64,000 nt of DNA from Cyclina sinensis (lineage: Eukaryota > Mollusca > Bivalvia > Venerida > Veneridae): positions 38,623,521 to 38,687,520 of the forward strand of contig JAAONU010000002.1 in the NCBI GenBank assembly GCA_012932295.1. The letters are read 5' to 3'. The notes under the pieces are model-generated. The model did no database searches and was not told the DNA's origin. It saw only the letters and a program-made list of their open reading frames with translations. This document shows positions 24,601 through 39,600 of this stretch, one piece after another. Made by a program: the position numbers and the translations under genes. Within the stretch, counting starts at the first letter, position 1. Every line of letters begins with the position of its first letter.

Positions 24601-27600
24601 ATGACATTTTCTTCTTTTATGATACTTTGTACATGGATAGAGGACCATATGGAGATTATGCATGTCTCAGACAAATTCTTTAGTCAATTTCCACATATGG
24701 GTTGGAGTTAGGGAGATGGACATTGCACCAGTAGGGGACTGTTGCTTTGTCTGTGACAAGCTCTTCTTTTCAATGAAAAGAAACAAGTTATTGCAGCTTA
24801 TTTTCATCCTACACAATACTTGCTTCCTGGGTTCAGACCACTATTTGCACTAAGATGTGGAATGCTGAAAGCCATTGGAGTCTCTTACCACTGCTGGTAT
24901 TCGTACCAGTGACTGCCAGATCAAGAGTCAAGCACTCTGCTCCTTGACCACTGACAGATTTAATACTGGATTTCTAACCAGTTCTTGTACCAGAAAATAA
25001 GAATTTGGATTTTGCTGATTAAATTTTAAAGATAAATCTGGCCAGTACTTACTGTAACCTCAGCTAAATCTTCATTATCAGTCATAAAAATCTAATTGCT
25101 AAACATCAATTTTTCTTAAACAATATCATTAGAAAGGGCAATGTAATAGTATTTTCAGTGTTAATCATGCCATTAATTGCATAGGTCAGCTTATCCATAA
25201 TGACATGAAGAAAAAAGGATAATAAATAAACAAATCATTGACAAAAGAAAAAAACAAAATTCACTGAAACATATTTCTTGTATTCAAAACCAACTTCAGT
25301 TTTTTATAGCTCATCTGAGCACAAAGTGCTCAGGGTGAGCTTTTCTGATCAGTCTTTGTCCGTCGTCCGCCGATCCGTCCGTCGTCAACTTTTCATTCAA
25401 ATGACATCTCCTCTGAAACCAAAAGGCCAAATTGAATGAAACTTGCCTGGGATGTTCCTTGCATGAAGCTCTACCAAGATTGTTCAAATGGTTCTGGTCC
25501 ATTGCATTTCTGGTTCACTGGAGCTAAAATTAGATTTTAAAAGTTGGATCTTTAAAAATCCTCTTCTCCGAAACCTCAAGGCCTGGAGCTTAGATATTTG
25601 GTATGAAGCATCATCTAGTGGACCTCTACTAAGTTTATTCAAATTATGACCGTGGGGTCAAAAATTGCCCCACCCCAGGGGTCAGTTGATATTACATAAA
25701 TTTATATAGGGAAAACTTAAAAATCTTCTTGTCAGAAACCACAAGGCCTAGAGTTTAGATATTTGGTGTGCAGCATTGTCCAGTGGACCTTTACAAAGTT
25801 TGTTCAAATCATGGCTCCTGGGTCAAAAATGGCCCAGCCCCGGGGGTCACATGTTTTACACAGAGTTATATAGGAAAAACTTTAAAAAATCTTCTTGTCA
25901 GAAACTGCATGGCCTAGAGTTTAGATATTTGGTGTGCAGCATTGTCCAGTGGACGTTTACAAAGTTTGTTCAAATCATGGCTCCTGGGTCAAAAATGGCC
26001 CAGCCCCGGGTGTCACATGTTTTACATAGAGTTATATAGGAAAAATTTTAAAAAATCTTCTTGTCAGAAACTGCAAGACCTAGAGTTTAGATATTTGGTG
26101 TGCAGCATTGCCCAGTGGACCAGCACCAAGTTTGTTCAAATCATGGCTCCTGGGTCAAAAATGGCCCAGCCCTGGGGGTCACATGTTTTATAAAGAGTTA
26201 TATAGGAAAAACTTTGAAAAATCTTCTTGTAAGAAACTGCAAGGCTTAGAGTTTAGATATTTGGTGTGTAGCATTGTCTAGTGGACCTCTACTAAATTCG
26301 TTCAAATCATAGCCACTGGGTCAAAAAAGGCCCCGCCACAGAGGTCACATGTTTTTTATAGAATTATATAGGAAAAGTTTTAAAAATCTTCTTGTCAGAA
26401 ACCACATTGCCTAGAGTTTAGATATTTGGGGTGTAGCATTGTCTAGTGGACCTCTACCAAGTTTGTTCAAATCATGACCCTGGCCACGGTGGGGTCAAAA
26501 CTGGCCCCACCCGGGGGGTCATTTGATTTTACACAAGGATTTATATAGGGAAAACTTAAAAAATTTGCTGCTCTGAAACACTGAGGGCTATACCTTCAAT
26601 TGTTTGTTGTTATGTCTCCCCCCAAGCCCGCCCTTCTGATGGAGACATATTGTTTTTGCCTTGTCCATGGGTGTCTGTTTGTCTGTCTGTCTGTCTTTCA
26701 CACTTCGTTTCCTTTCAATAACTTGAGTACCAGTTGACCCAAAGCCTTCAATATTCACAGGGTTATTGCCCTTATTGAGTACAAAAAAATCCTTTGTGTG
26801 TTTTGGGTCAGTAGGTCAAAGGTCAAGGTCAGAGGGACCTCTAGAGTGAAAACCATTTCCACTCAATAACAGGATTACCATTTCGCCCAGAGTCTCCAAA
26901 CTTCATAGGATGATTGCTTTTACTAAATAGAAGAACCATATTGTTTTTGGGGCTAGTATGTCAAAGGTCAGGGTCACAGGGACCTGTAGAGTGAAAACTA
27001 TTTCTGCAGAGTAACTGTAGTACCAATACACCCAGAGTCTTCAAATTTTATAGGATTATTGTATTAGAAGAACCCTAATGTTTCTAGGTCTATAGGTCAA
27101 AGGTTAAGTTCACAGGGACTTCTAGAGGGAAAACTGTTTCTGCTCAGTAACTGGAGTACCATTTTACCCAGAGCCTTCAAACTTCATAGGATGATTGTCT
27201 TTTTTCAGTAAAAGAACCCAATCATTTTTGGGGTCAGTAGGTCAAAAGTCAAGGTCACAGAGACCTGTAGAGTGAAAACTATTTGTTCTCAGTACTAGTA
27301 ACTGGAGTATCATTAGACCCAGAACCTTCAAACTTTATAGGGTAATTATATTAGAAGAACCCTATTGTTTTTGCGGTCTGTAGGTCAAAGGTCAAAGTCA
27401 CTGGGACCTGAAGAGTAAAACTATTTCTGCTAAAAAAATTGAGTACCTTTACACCCAGAGTCTTCAAGCTTATTGGAAAGCTTTTCAAACTTGCACTTAT
27501 AAAAACCAATAACGATATTTGTAACATGAGCAATGAGACTCAGGTGAGTGATTTAGGGCCATCATGGCCCTCTTGTTTCCAAAATAATATTTCTACATAG

Positions 27601-30600
27601 AATGTCTGCTTTCTGGTGTCTTAGGTAGTGCCTGTTGTTAAAAGAGCAATTGTCCTTAAAAGAGCAATAATTATAGACACTCACAGTGGTTTGACTCTGT
27701 ACTTACAATATTTGTGTTTAAAATCTGTTTTTAGTAAAATTATGAAGATTAATATTTTCTCTTTTCAGAAATACATGCACACACAGAAAGTACAGGAAGA
27801 TGTGTATTTTGTCAGAAGTACTTTAAAATGAAAAGAATGAGGTCCATGCTTAAAAATGTTGTATGGAAGGAAAGCAAAGATGGTTTTATAATTGAAAGTG
27901 TTTTAGGAAATAATTTAGTATCTTTGGTGTCAGTGTTAGGACATTACTGCTTAACATGTGTAAATGCTCTCAGGAGAGTTAAAGCTATAAAAGAAAATAT
28001 CATGTCTGTAAGAAGTACAGAGGATCTTACTAATCATGATACAAGCAGGAAAAGAAATGCTGAAAGTCAAATGACATCAGATCATCCTGAACAAAAAAAG
28101 TCTCGACTAATTGAAAGAATTAGTGAACCAGAATGCAGAATAGAGCTGCGGGAAGAAAGTGAAGAGGAGGATGAAGAAAACCTAGATCGATCTTTGAATG
28201 GAAGTTTATCAAGATCACCTGAGATAAAGATAAAAAAAGAACCTGACTGGTGCCAGGAAGAAAAACAAGAAAAAAGTTGGGAACATCAGACACTTACATA
28301 TGACAGTACCAGTAAGAGTTCAGAAGTTACTGAAGTTAAAAAAGAACCGGAATGGCAGCTGTATGAAATACAAAGAGATGGCGTGGAAAATAAAAGATCA
28401 GCACATGAAGATAACAGAGAAAATTCTCATGAAATAGAGGTTAAAAAAGAACTGCAATGCAAGGTTGAATTACAAGAAAAAAGTAGTGGAAATCAGGCAC
28501 CTGAAAAACCTCAAAATCAGATACACACACAAGAGGCAAATAGAAAAAACCAAAGGAGCATACATCAGGATAACTCCCAGAGACCTCAAGTTGTTTTCGT
28601 AAATCCCTTATCATACCAGTTAAACTCACTTGGAAGAGGAAGTTGCAGCCAGGCACCAACACAAGCCATGTTCACACAAACACCACAATTAGTTCAGGTT
28701 AAAAATCAACTACAATCCCAGATACAGATGGGAAATATGGTAAAAACGACACAAACACAAGCACTGACCACAGAAAAACCTCTGTTAGGTAAGAATACCA
28801 AACAACCTCAAGTCCAACCACAAAAAAATGGAAATCAGACACAAGTGCAAAAAGATACAATGCAAAGACCTCAAATAGTTGAGGTAACAAATCAACCACA
28901 ATTCCTGATACAGTTGTTAAATAATGAATATCACACATCACCACAAGCAAATACCACACAAATACCTCAGTTATTTGAGGTAACAAAACAACATGAATTC
29001 CAGAAGCAATTGCAAAATAATGGAATGCCAGGACTGACACAAGAACATGCCATACAGACACATCAGTTACTGGAGGTTATTCAGCAACCTCAGTTCCAGA
29101 AACAAACAATGGGAAAACAGGCACCAACACAAGCACATACCACACAAAGATTTCAATTAGTGCAGGTTACAAAACAACCTGAAGTCCAGAAACATTTGCA
29201 CAGTATGGGAACACAGGCACCAACACAAGTACATACCACACAAAGATTTCAATTAGTTCAGGTTACAAAACAACCTGAAGTCCAGAAACATTTGCACAGT
29301 ATGGGAAAACAGGCACCAACACAAGTACATACCACACAAAGATTTCAATTAGTGCAGATTACAAAACAACCTGAAGTCCAGAAACATTTGCACAGTATGG
29401 GAAAACAGGCACCAACACAAGTACATACCACACAAGGATTTCAATTAGTGCAGGTTACAAAACAACCTGAAATCCAGAAACAGTTGCACAGTATGGGAAA
29501 ACAGGCACCAACTCTTGTACTTACCTCACAAAGACCTCAATTAGTGGAGGTAACAAAACAACCTGAATTCCATAAACAGTTGCAAAATACTGGAAAACAG
29601 GCACCAAATCAAGTACTTACCACACAAAGATATCGGTTGGTAGAGGTAAAACAAGCAGAATTTGAGAAACAGTTAAAAAATACGGAAAAACAGGCACGAG
29701 CTCAAGTATTTAACACACAAACATACCAGTCAGTGGATGTAGCAGAACAATCTCAAATCCAAAAACTATTCCAAAATATGGGAAAACAGGCACAAACACA
29801 AGTTTATACAACACAAAGACCTCAATTACTAGAGGTAGCTAAACAACCTCAAATCCAGAAACTGTTGCAAAATACAGGAAAACAGGCAGCAGCACAAGTA
29901 CATACCACAAAGACACCAGAATTAGTTCAGGTTACAAAACAACCACAATGTCAGAAACTGTTGCAAAATACAGGAAAACAGACAGTAAAACAACCACAAT
30001 GTCAGAAACTGTCGCAAAATACAGGAAAACAGGCAGTAAAACAACCACAATGTCAGAAACTGTCGCAAAATACAGGAAAACAGGCAGCAGCACAAGTACA
30101 TACCACAAAGACACCAGAATTAGTTCAGGTTACAAAACAACCACAATGTCAGAAACTGTTGCAAAATACAGGAAAACAGGCAGTAAAACAACCACAATGT
30201 CAGAAACTGTTGCAAAATACAGGAAAACAGGTGGCAGCACAAGTACATACCACAAAGACACCAGAATTATTTCAGGTTACAAAACAACCACAATGTCAGA
30301 AACTGTTGCAAAATACAGGAAAACAGGTGGCAGCACAAGTACATACCACAAAGACACCAGAATTATTTCAGGTTACAAAACAACCACAATGTCAGAAACT
30401 GTCGCAAAATACAGGAAAACAGGCAGCAGCACAAGTACATACCACAAAGACACCAGAATTAGTTCAGGATACAAAACAACCACAATGTCAGAAACTGTCA
30501 CAAAATACAGGAAAGCAGGCAGCAGCACAAGTACATACCACAAAGACATCAGAATTAGTTCAGGTTACAAAACAACCACAATGTCAGAAACTGTCGCAAA

Positions 30601-33600
30601 ATACAGGAAAACAGGAAGCAAAAAAAGCACAGTTAACTCCACTACCTCAATTAGAGGAGGTGTCAAAACAACCTCAATTCCAGGAACAGTTGCAAAATAC
30701 AGGAAATCAGTCACCTCCAGTAACGTTCACAACACTATACCCTAAATTACTTCAGGTTACAAAGAATCTTGAACCGCAGGTTCAGTTACAAAATAAAAAA
30801 CAACAGGCTCCAAAATTGATACCTACCACACAAAGACCTCAATTAGTTGAGAATTCAAAGCAATCTCAACACAATACTCTACACAAGATACAAGTGGTAA
30901 ATAGACAAGATGAAGCATCAGCGCAATCACATGACACACAAAGACCGCATTTAACTGATGTATCCGTAAAACCTAAATGTCAGACAGAGATGGAAGTATC
31001 AGAAGAAAGTGAACCAATGTCAACACAGTTACAAGAAAATGGTCCAAAAATAACAGGTGTAAATGAACCTAAAACTCAAGTGAATAAGAGTCCCAAGTCT
31101 GAAGTGAATACTGAAAGTGAAGACAATAGTAAAGGAAAAGATGTAAGCAAGTGTGATTTACAGAAATGTACTTCAGTCAAAGAGAATTCATCTTCTACTT
31201 CTGAACTTTTATTTCCAACAGTCATTAGTACTCCAAAAGTGTTTGAAAGATTCATTTTAAAATTGAAGAAATGTGATAATTTAGCAGACTTTGCAGATGC
31301 AGCACTTGAGACAGCAGAAGTAAGAGAAATTATACAACAGAAGTTGCTTAATGAAATTAATGCAGGATGTGAACTTGTCTGCAATCCTGGTAATTCAGTT
31401 AAACCCTCGGTTTTGAGAAAAGATATTGCTGATACTGGGAAAATGGATACTGAAATCTTTGATAAGGTGATTCTAGAAATGGCTGATCGAACCCCATTCT
31501 TGTTAGATGCACTAAATACAGTCTGCTTTAATACTCATGTAAAACCTTCAACATCATACACTCTTGCAATGGCATTTGCGATGGCAATGCATGCGCGAAA
31601 TCCAGATTTATCTTATGTTCAGCAGCTGAATACATGCTTAGTTGCTCCATATGGCAATGATGAGCTTCTAGACTTGTTTAGTAAACTTCATGTAACCTAA
31701 ATGCCAAAGCCAAAAACAAGCTTCTTCAGACAATGAATAAGTATAAGTTTACAGTGCGTGCTACATGAGAACAAAGAAGTGGAAAGAGTGGGTATATATA
31801 CACTATAGTGTCTGTCACTAGTGATAACAGATAAGACAGATGCGGAGGAGTAAAGGAGGATCTACCAGTGGGGTTTCTTGGGCCTCTGCTGTCACAAAGG
31901 AGACAGATGGTAAGTCAGAGAGGATCACTAATGATGTACATAACTCTGCTGTCAACAAAGGAAAACCGATAGTAGCAGAGAGGATCTCCTATGATGTAGA
32001 AACAGAGCGAGAGGATCGACCATGTTGTACATACAGCTCTCACAATGGACAATATAAGCGAGAGGATCTAAGATGTACTCATCGCGTCACAAGGAACAAT
32101 GTAGCAGAGGATCGACCAATTGATACTCTGCCCACAATGAGACTATAGTAAGCAGGAGGATCTACTAATGATTACATCTCGCTCTCCAAGGAACAGATAG
32201 TACAAGAGGATCCTATGATGTACTACTCTGCTCTCACAAATGAAATATTGCAGAGAGATCTACTATGATGTACTACTCTGCTCTCACAATGGATATTAAG
32301 CGAATGATGTCATCATTCACCTGCTCTGATGTACATACATCTGCTCTCACAAATGAGACATATGGTAAGCAGAGAGGATCTACTAATGATGTACATACAT
32401 CTGCTCTCACAAATGAGACATATGGTAAGCAGAGAGGATCTACTAATGATGTACATACATCTGCTCTCACAAATGAGACAGATGGTAAGCAGAGAGGATC
32501 TACTAATGATGTTACATTACATCTGCTCTCACAAATGAGAAAAATTATGGTAAACAGGAAAAATCTACCTGTAATACATCTTCATCTGCTGTCACAAAAT
32601 GGACAGATCATGGTAAACAGGAAAGATCTTCTTATGATGTATCTGCACCTGCTGTCATAAATGAGGCAAAAGGTGGTAAGCATGGAAGTTCAACTAATGA
32701 TGTTCCAATGTGTGTTGTTTATGTTACAAATAAGGCAAATACAGGTCAAGGTGGAACAATTACTGAACAAAAGGAAACAGAAACAGTTAATGTCTTTCAT
32801 GTTCCAGCTGTCTCAGTTGATGACACTTCAGATTTACGAAACTCTGTAAAGAAAAAAATGTTGACTGCCTTTGAAAATGTTATTAAGTCAGACAGTTTAA
32901 GTGAAAATGATTTTGAAAAATTCATTGCAAGAGTAATTTCATTTGCTAATTTTGATGACATTGCAACAGAGATATTCAAAAATAAAACTGTAAGGAAGTT
33001 TATAGAGCAAAAGCTGCTCTTTGAAATGTTTGGAATGTGTGACACGTTTGGAGTCAAGTGTCCTTTCAATGGATTTTCATTGACAAAGAAAAGTCTTGTT
33101 ACTACTGGTGAAGTTGAAACTGATGTCTTTGAAAAAGCCCTTTCACAGATTGAAAGGAGAGTACCTTTCTTGTTTGATATTCTAAAAACAGCATGTTTTT
33201 CTAACAATAGTGGTTCAGAAAATTTAAAAACAGTTGCAATGATATTTGCAATGATAATGTATGCACGAAGTCAACAGTTATCTTATTTTCAGCAGCTTAA
33301 TACTTGCCTAGTATCACGGTATGGAGATGCAGCGCTTTTACGAATATTCAACAAGGTCCATTTCACTCTGTGTCCTGGATCTAAAATGGAACTTATTCGA
33401 AAATTAATTAAAAAAACCCAGAATAGCCTAAAAAATGATCAACAGCATAGAGATGTATCTATCACCGCTAAAGAAGAGAATTCTTCAGCCATATTAGACA
33501 ATACTGAAGGAAAAGGAATTGTTGAAAGTTCTTCTAAATTAAGTGAAAATTCCATCAAAGCAAATAGAGTCACTCAGAAGTCAGTAGAGTTAAATGGTGA

Positions 33601-36600
33601 AATTGGCGAGGTGATGAAAGAAGTTCAATGTGCAACAGTGTTGAGCAGAGACTCAAATAAATCAGATATTACTCCAGGAAACAAGAAAGACAGTCAGAAC
33701 AATGCAGGATGTAAAGTCTGCTGCAAGTTACCTTTCAAGTATGAAATATGTACATATATTTTATTTTTAGCTCATCTGAGCCTGCTCAGGGTGAGCTTTT
33801 GGGATCGTTGAATGTCCAGCGTCCGTCCAGGTCCGTCATCAACAATTTTACTTAAACGACTTCTCTTCCTAAACCGCTAAGCCAATTTTGACAAAACATG
33901 CCTGGGATATTCCTTGCATGAAGCTCTACCAAAGTTGTTCAAAGAATTCAATTCCATCAAGAACTCTTGTTGCTATGGCAACTTAAAGGAAAAACTTTGA
34001 CAATCTTCTTGTCTGAAACCACAAGGCCCTGAGCCTTAAGATTTGGTATGTAGCATTGTCTAGTGGACCTCTAACAAATTTGTTCAAATTATGCCTCTGG
34101 GGTCAAATTTGGCCCCTACCCAGGGGTCATTTGATTTTACATAGGATTATATAGTAAAACTTTAAAAATCTTCTTGTCTGAAACCACAAGGCCCTGAGAT
34201 CTAAGATTTGGTATGAAACAAGCTTTATCAAGCTTTTTTGAATTATTAGATTAGGTTAAAGGTCACCGAGGCTGAAAATAGGTTTATATACTGTATCTCA
34301 TAGAGCCTTCATTTAAAGACCAATATCTTTGATATTCGATATATAGGATCCTTGCATGGACTCTACCCATGGGTAGGGTTTTAGGTCACTGGGTCAAGGT
34401 CAAGGTCACCATAGCGTATGATAGATATTTCTACTTTCTGTCATAGAGCCTTTATTTATTGACTGATATTTTACATGTTTACATAATTATATTTACATTA
34501 CTTACATATTTTCAATTAAAACATGGAATACTGCTTAACTGCAAACCTACAGCCTAAATACTCAGGTGAGCAATCTAGGGTCATCATGGCCCTCTTGTTA
34601 AAAAACAAAGCACTGTTTACCTTTAAATCATGAGCGTCTGCAATGGAGAAAATTTAAGAACATGGTAAAATCTGTTGTTCAGCATTTTCCTATACCTGCA
34701 AATGTGCAATGTAATGGAGTTGTATATAACCAGTTTATTACTGATTTATTTGCTGGTCTCAGAAATTTGGCCATTCAGAATAGTTGTTGTCATTTTTATT
34801 GATAAAATATAATTTGATGCAACATTATTATGTAGATTCTTTAAAAGCTACATGCACTTGAAAACTAAAAACATTTTTCTGTGATGTTTTACCTGACCTT
34901 TTATTTCAGGTGTGGAAAAGAACCTGTGCTCATAGTAAGGCTGGAAGATATAGCTGTAGTGAAAAAAAAGAAAGAAGAGCAGCTGAAGGCAGATCTTGTA
35001 ATTTTTTTTTCTTTTATAGAATCAAGTTGTTTGATAATGTTTTATGTTGATTGAAGTATTTGTTACAGCCAGACTACTCCATCATTTTAGTTGAATCATT
35101 CCATATAATTTTGTGAAATAAATTTAAGAATACATGTAAGCTTTATTTTGAAGAAGTTTCTGTCATAGGTATTTGTGTCAAGTTGGATATAAGTAGATGG
35201 AACTTTGCAAGGTCCTGAGTTAGAGAGGCATACTTATAATTAAGGGCATTTCATTATTTGAATATGAAAGATACTGAAATAATCATAAGTGTCACATTTT
35301 TGGCAAATCAATGAAAAAAAAAGTGAAAATAAGTTTTTATACCCCTGAAACGAAGTTTGGGGGTATATAGGAGTCACCCGGTGGTTGGTCGTTCGGGCGG
35401 TTGGTCGGTCTGTTCCTTGTCCAGAGCAGAACATGAAAACTAATGGTTGGAATTCAATGCAACTTCATACAATGGTCAAGCACAACGAGAGGAAGTGCAG
35501 TGTTCAAGAATCATCAATCAATCTTCAGTATTTGTAGAGTTTATTGGTTTTCCTTGTCTGGATCATAACTTGAAAATTACTGGTTGGAATTTAGTGCAAC
35601 TTCATAGAATGGTCAAGCACAATGAGAGGAAGTGCAGTGTTCAAGAGTCATAACTCCATCTTCACTTTTTGTAGAGTTATTGCCCTTTATTGGTTTTCCT
35701 TGTCTGGAGCATAACTTGAAAACTACTGGTTGGAATTCAAGGCAACTTCATACAGTGATCAAGCACAATGACAGGAAGGGCTGTGTACAAGAGCTATAAC
35801 TCTATCTTCATTATTTGCAGAGTAATTTCTGTTTGTTGGTTTTCCTTGTCTGGATCATAACTTGAAAACTACTGGTTGGATTTCAAGGCACTTTTATACA
35901 GTTGTCAAGCTTAATGACATGAAGTGCATTTTACAAGAGCCATAACTCAATCCGCACTATTTGCAGAGTTATTGCCCTTTTTTCGTTTTCTTTGTCTGGA
36001 GCATAACTTGAAAACTAATGGTAGAATTCAGTGCAACTTCATAAAATAATCAAGCACAATGACAGGAAATGCAGTGTGCAAGAACCACAACTATCTTTAA
36101 TTGCCCACAACCTTAACTCTATTTCAATTCTTTTACAAAGTATTCTGTTACTAATAACTTCCTCAGTTCTGAAGCAGTCTTGCAAGGGTATTAATCACAT
36201 TTAGTGATTGCTCTAGTTAATATTATTTTTGGGATCATTGATTGTCCCGTGTCTGTTGTCTTGCTTCGTCAACAATTTGACTTAAACGACTTCTTCTATA
36301 CCGCAAAGCCAACATTGTCAAAACATGCCTGGGATATTCTTTGCATGAAGCTCTACTATAACTGTTCAAAGAATTGAATTCCATCAATAACTCTGGTTGC
36401 TATGGCAACAGAAAGGAAAATCTTTGAAAATCTTCTTGTCTGAAACGACAAGGCCCTGAGCCTTAGGATTTGGTACGTAGCATTGTCTAGTGGACCTCTA
36501 ACAAGTAAGTTCAGATTGAAGCAGTCTTGCGGGGGTATTAATCACATTTATGGATTACTCTAGTTAAAATTATTTTTGGGATCATTGATTGTCCAGTGTC

Positions 36601-39600
36601 TGTTGTCGTGCTTCGTCAACAGTTTGACTTACACTACTTCTTCTGTACCGCTAAGCCAACTTTTAACAAACATGCCTGGGACATTTCTTGCATGAAGCTC
36701 TACCATAATTGTTCAAAGAATTGAATTCCATCAAAAACTCTTGTTGCTATGGCAACAGAAAGGAAAATCTTTGAAAATCTTCTTGTCTAAAACAACAAGG
36801 CCCTGAGCCTTAAGATTTGGTATGTAGCATTGTCTAGTGGACCTCTAACAAGTTTGTGTAAATTATATCCCTTGGGTCAAATTTGGCCTTGCCCTAGGGG
36901 TCAATTGATTTTACATAGGCTTATATAGAATCTTCTTGTCTGAAACCACAAGGCCCTGAGCCTTAAGATTTGGAATGTAGCATTCTGTAGTGGACCACTA
37001 CCAAGTTTGTTTAAATTATACCTCTGGGGTCACATTTGGCCTCACTTGGGGTCAGTTGATTTTACATAGGTCTTATATAGGGAAAACTTGAAAATCTTCC
37101 AGTCTCGAACCACAAGACCCTGCGCCTTAAGGTTTGGTATGTAGCAATGTCTAGTGGACCTTAACCAAGTTTGTTCAAATTATATCCCTAGGGTAAAATT
37201 CGGCCCCACCCGTGGCTCAGTTGGTTTTACATTGGCTTATATAGAGAAAACTTTGAAAATCTTCTTGTCTGAAACCACATGGACCTGAGCCTTAATATTT
37301 GGTAACAGCAGTGTCTAGTAGACCTCTACCAAGTTTGTTCAAATTTTTCCCCTAGGGTCAAATTTGGCCTTGCCCTGGAGGTCAATTGATTTTACATATT
37401 ACATTTACACATTTTACATGATTTTATATAGGCAAATCTTCAAAAAAAACTTCTTGTCTGAAACCACAAAGCCTAGAACTTAAGATATTTTTAATGGAGC
37501 ATCAGCTAGAGGTCTTCTACCAAGTTTGTTCAAATTATGCCCCTTAAATGAAAATTGGCTCTACCCTGGGTGTCACTTGAATTCATTAAGATTTATATAG
37601 GGAGAATCTTAAAAAAGCTTCTGATGTTTGCTCAACAACAGACCTGAAGGCAAAGTATTCAGGTGAGCGATCTAGGGCCATCATGGCCCTCTTGTTGAAA
37701 TAATATTCAGTCTATTCTCTTTCGTTCTTCTGAATCATCCTTAAATGCACCTGAAATAGGAGATATTTGGAGTTAAATGTCAAACTATGATGAAAATTCA
37801 TCATGTTAAGGCAGAGCTTAGTGAGGTAAGGATGGTATTCAGTATTGATTTTATTGAAAAAATGATAAGTTACTTGCATTATTACTCAATAGAAATCATA
37901 TGGTCATGTTTCATGCTTGGTGGTATGGCCTCAACCTGTACTAGTAATTAATAACCTCAAAATGTTTCATAATTATGTGGGTTTTTCTTTTTGTATTTCA
38001 TTAGAAAAAGTTTCAAATTAGTGAACCATTTCACAAATTTCATGTACACATAACTCATGGAGTGTGTTCTAATTCCACAGTCTGAGGCAATATTTTTTTC
38101 TTTACAAAATCTAGCACTTAATAAAAATAACTGTGAAATGGTTTACTAGATTAATTGACAAACAACACACTTCTCAATTTTGGTGCATTTTTACTGAATA
38201 TTTAATTGTAATTGAAGATCAGAAAATGACAAATTCTTTGCTTTTTTGGTCATAACTAAGTACTGCACTAATCATTATAAATTTTGATTAAATATTGTGT
38301 TGTTATAATAACTGCAGATGAAATATTTGAGTATTGTTAAATTCATACCCTGCTGGAGGCAGTTGAGTCTGCTTTTGTGACCTGTGCAGACCAAGATCAG
38401 CTTGCACATCCCTGCATTCTGGTCATCGTCTGCATTATTCGCCATTGTCAGTAAATTTTCAGTTAGCACACCTATAAACAAAAAAAAATGGCTGTCCAAA
38501 GTATCATCTCTATGGTAAGAGATAATTCATGTTAGGAAAAACTGCATTACATAATAAACTAGTATCAGTACCTTTACAAATGTCATTGTGTCAGTGAAGA
38601 ATTCTTAAAATAACAGGTAAATTAAATGCATTATATTTTGGATGGATAGCAGTTAACCAATAAACTTTCCTTGTGTCTATATTATGCCCCAAGGAAAATT
38701 TCCTAAAAAATGTTTTTCATTACATGATCAGATTATTTTTAGCTCACCTGAGGACAATGTACCTCAAGGTGAGCTTTTGTGATGGCCCATTCTCCGTCGT
38801 CCATCATCTGTGCGTGTGCCAACGATTTCTTTAAACAACTTCTCCCCCTAAACCACTTGGCTAAATTTGTTGAAACTTTGTAAGGATGTTCCTTGCATGA
38901 AGCTCTACCAAAGTTGTTCAAAGAATTTAATTCCATCAAGAACTCTGGTTGCTATGGCAACTAAAAGGAAAAATTTTGAAAATCTTCTGGTGAAATCAGA
39001 AGGCCCTGAGCCTTAAGATTTGGAATGTAGCATTGTCTAGTGGACCTCTACCAATTTTGTTCAAATTATATCCCTGGGGTCAAATTTGGCCCCATCCCGG
39101 GGGTCAATTGATTTTACATAGGCTTATATAGTGAAACTTTGAAAATCTTCTTGTCTGAAACCACAAGGCCCTGAGCCTTAAGATTTGGTATGTAGCATTG
39201 TCTAGTGGACCTCTACCAAGTTTGTTCAAATTATGGCCCTGGAGTCAAATTTGGCCCCACCCGGGGGTCATTACTTAGGCTTATATAGTGAAAACTTCAA
39301 AAATCTTCTTGTCTGAAACCACATGGGTCTGAGCCTTAACTTTTTGTATGTAGCATTGTCTAGTGGACCTCTATCAAGTTTGTTCAAATTATACCACTGG
39401 GGTCAAATTTGGCCCCACCAAGGGTCTTTGGTTTTACATAGGCTTATATAGTGAAAACTTTGAAAATCTTCTTGTAGAAGAAGAGGTAACATTTTCAGTC
39501 CAAATAATCTGGAAATTTGTCAGAAAGGTTGTTTCTATGATTTCTAGCTCAGATTTGAATATTGGTTATCTGGGGTCAAAAACTAGGTCACATGGCCAAA

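Noticed and set aside
29948..30745. 265-codon plus-strand ORF reading TTTMSETVAKYRKTG repeats
   Set aside because: It is the second frame of the 32-residue coding minisatellite of exon 3. The unit length is a multiple of three, so any frame lacking a stop stays open. No start context or domain.
31076..31384. Minus-strand ORF opposite helical domain 1
   Set aside because: It is a shadow of the plus-strand coding sequence, which has a paralogous copy at 32880-33420 supporting the plus strand.
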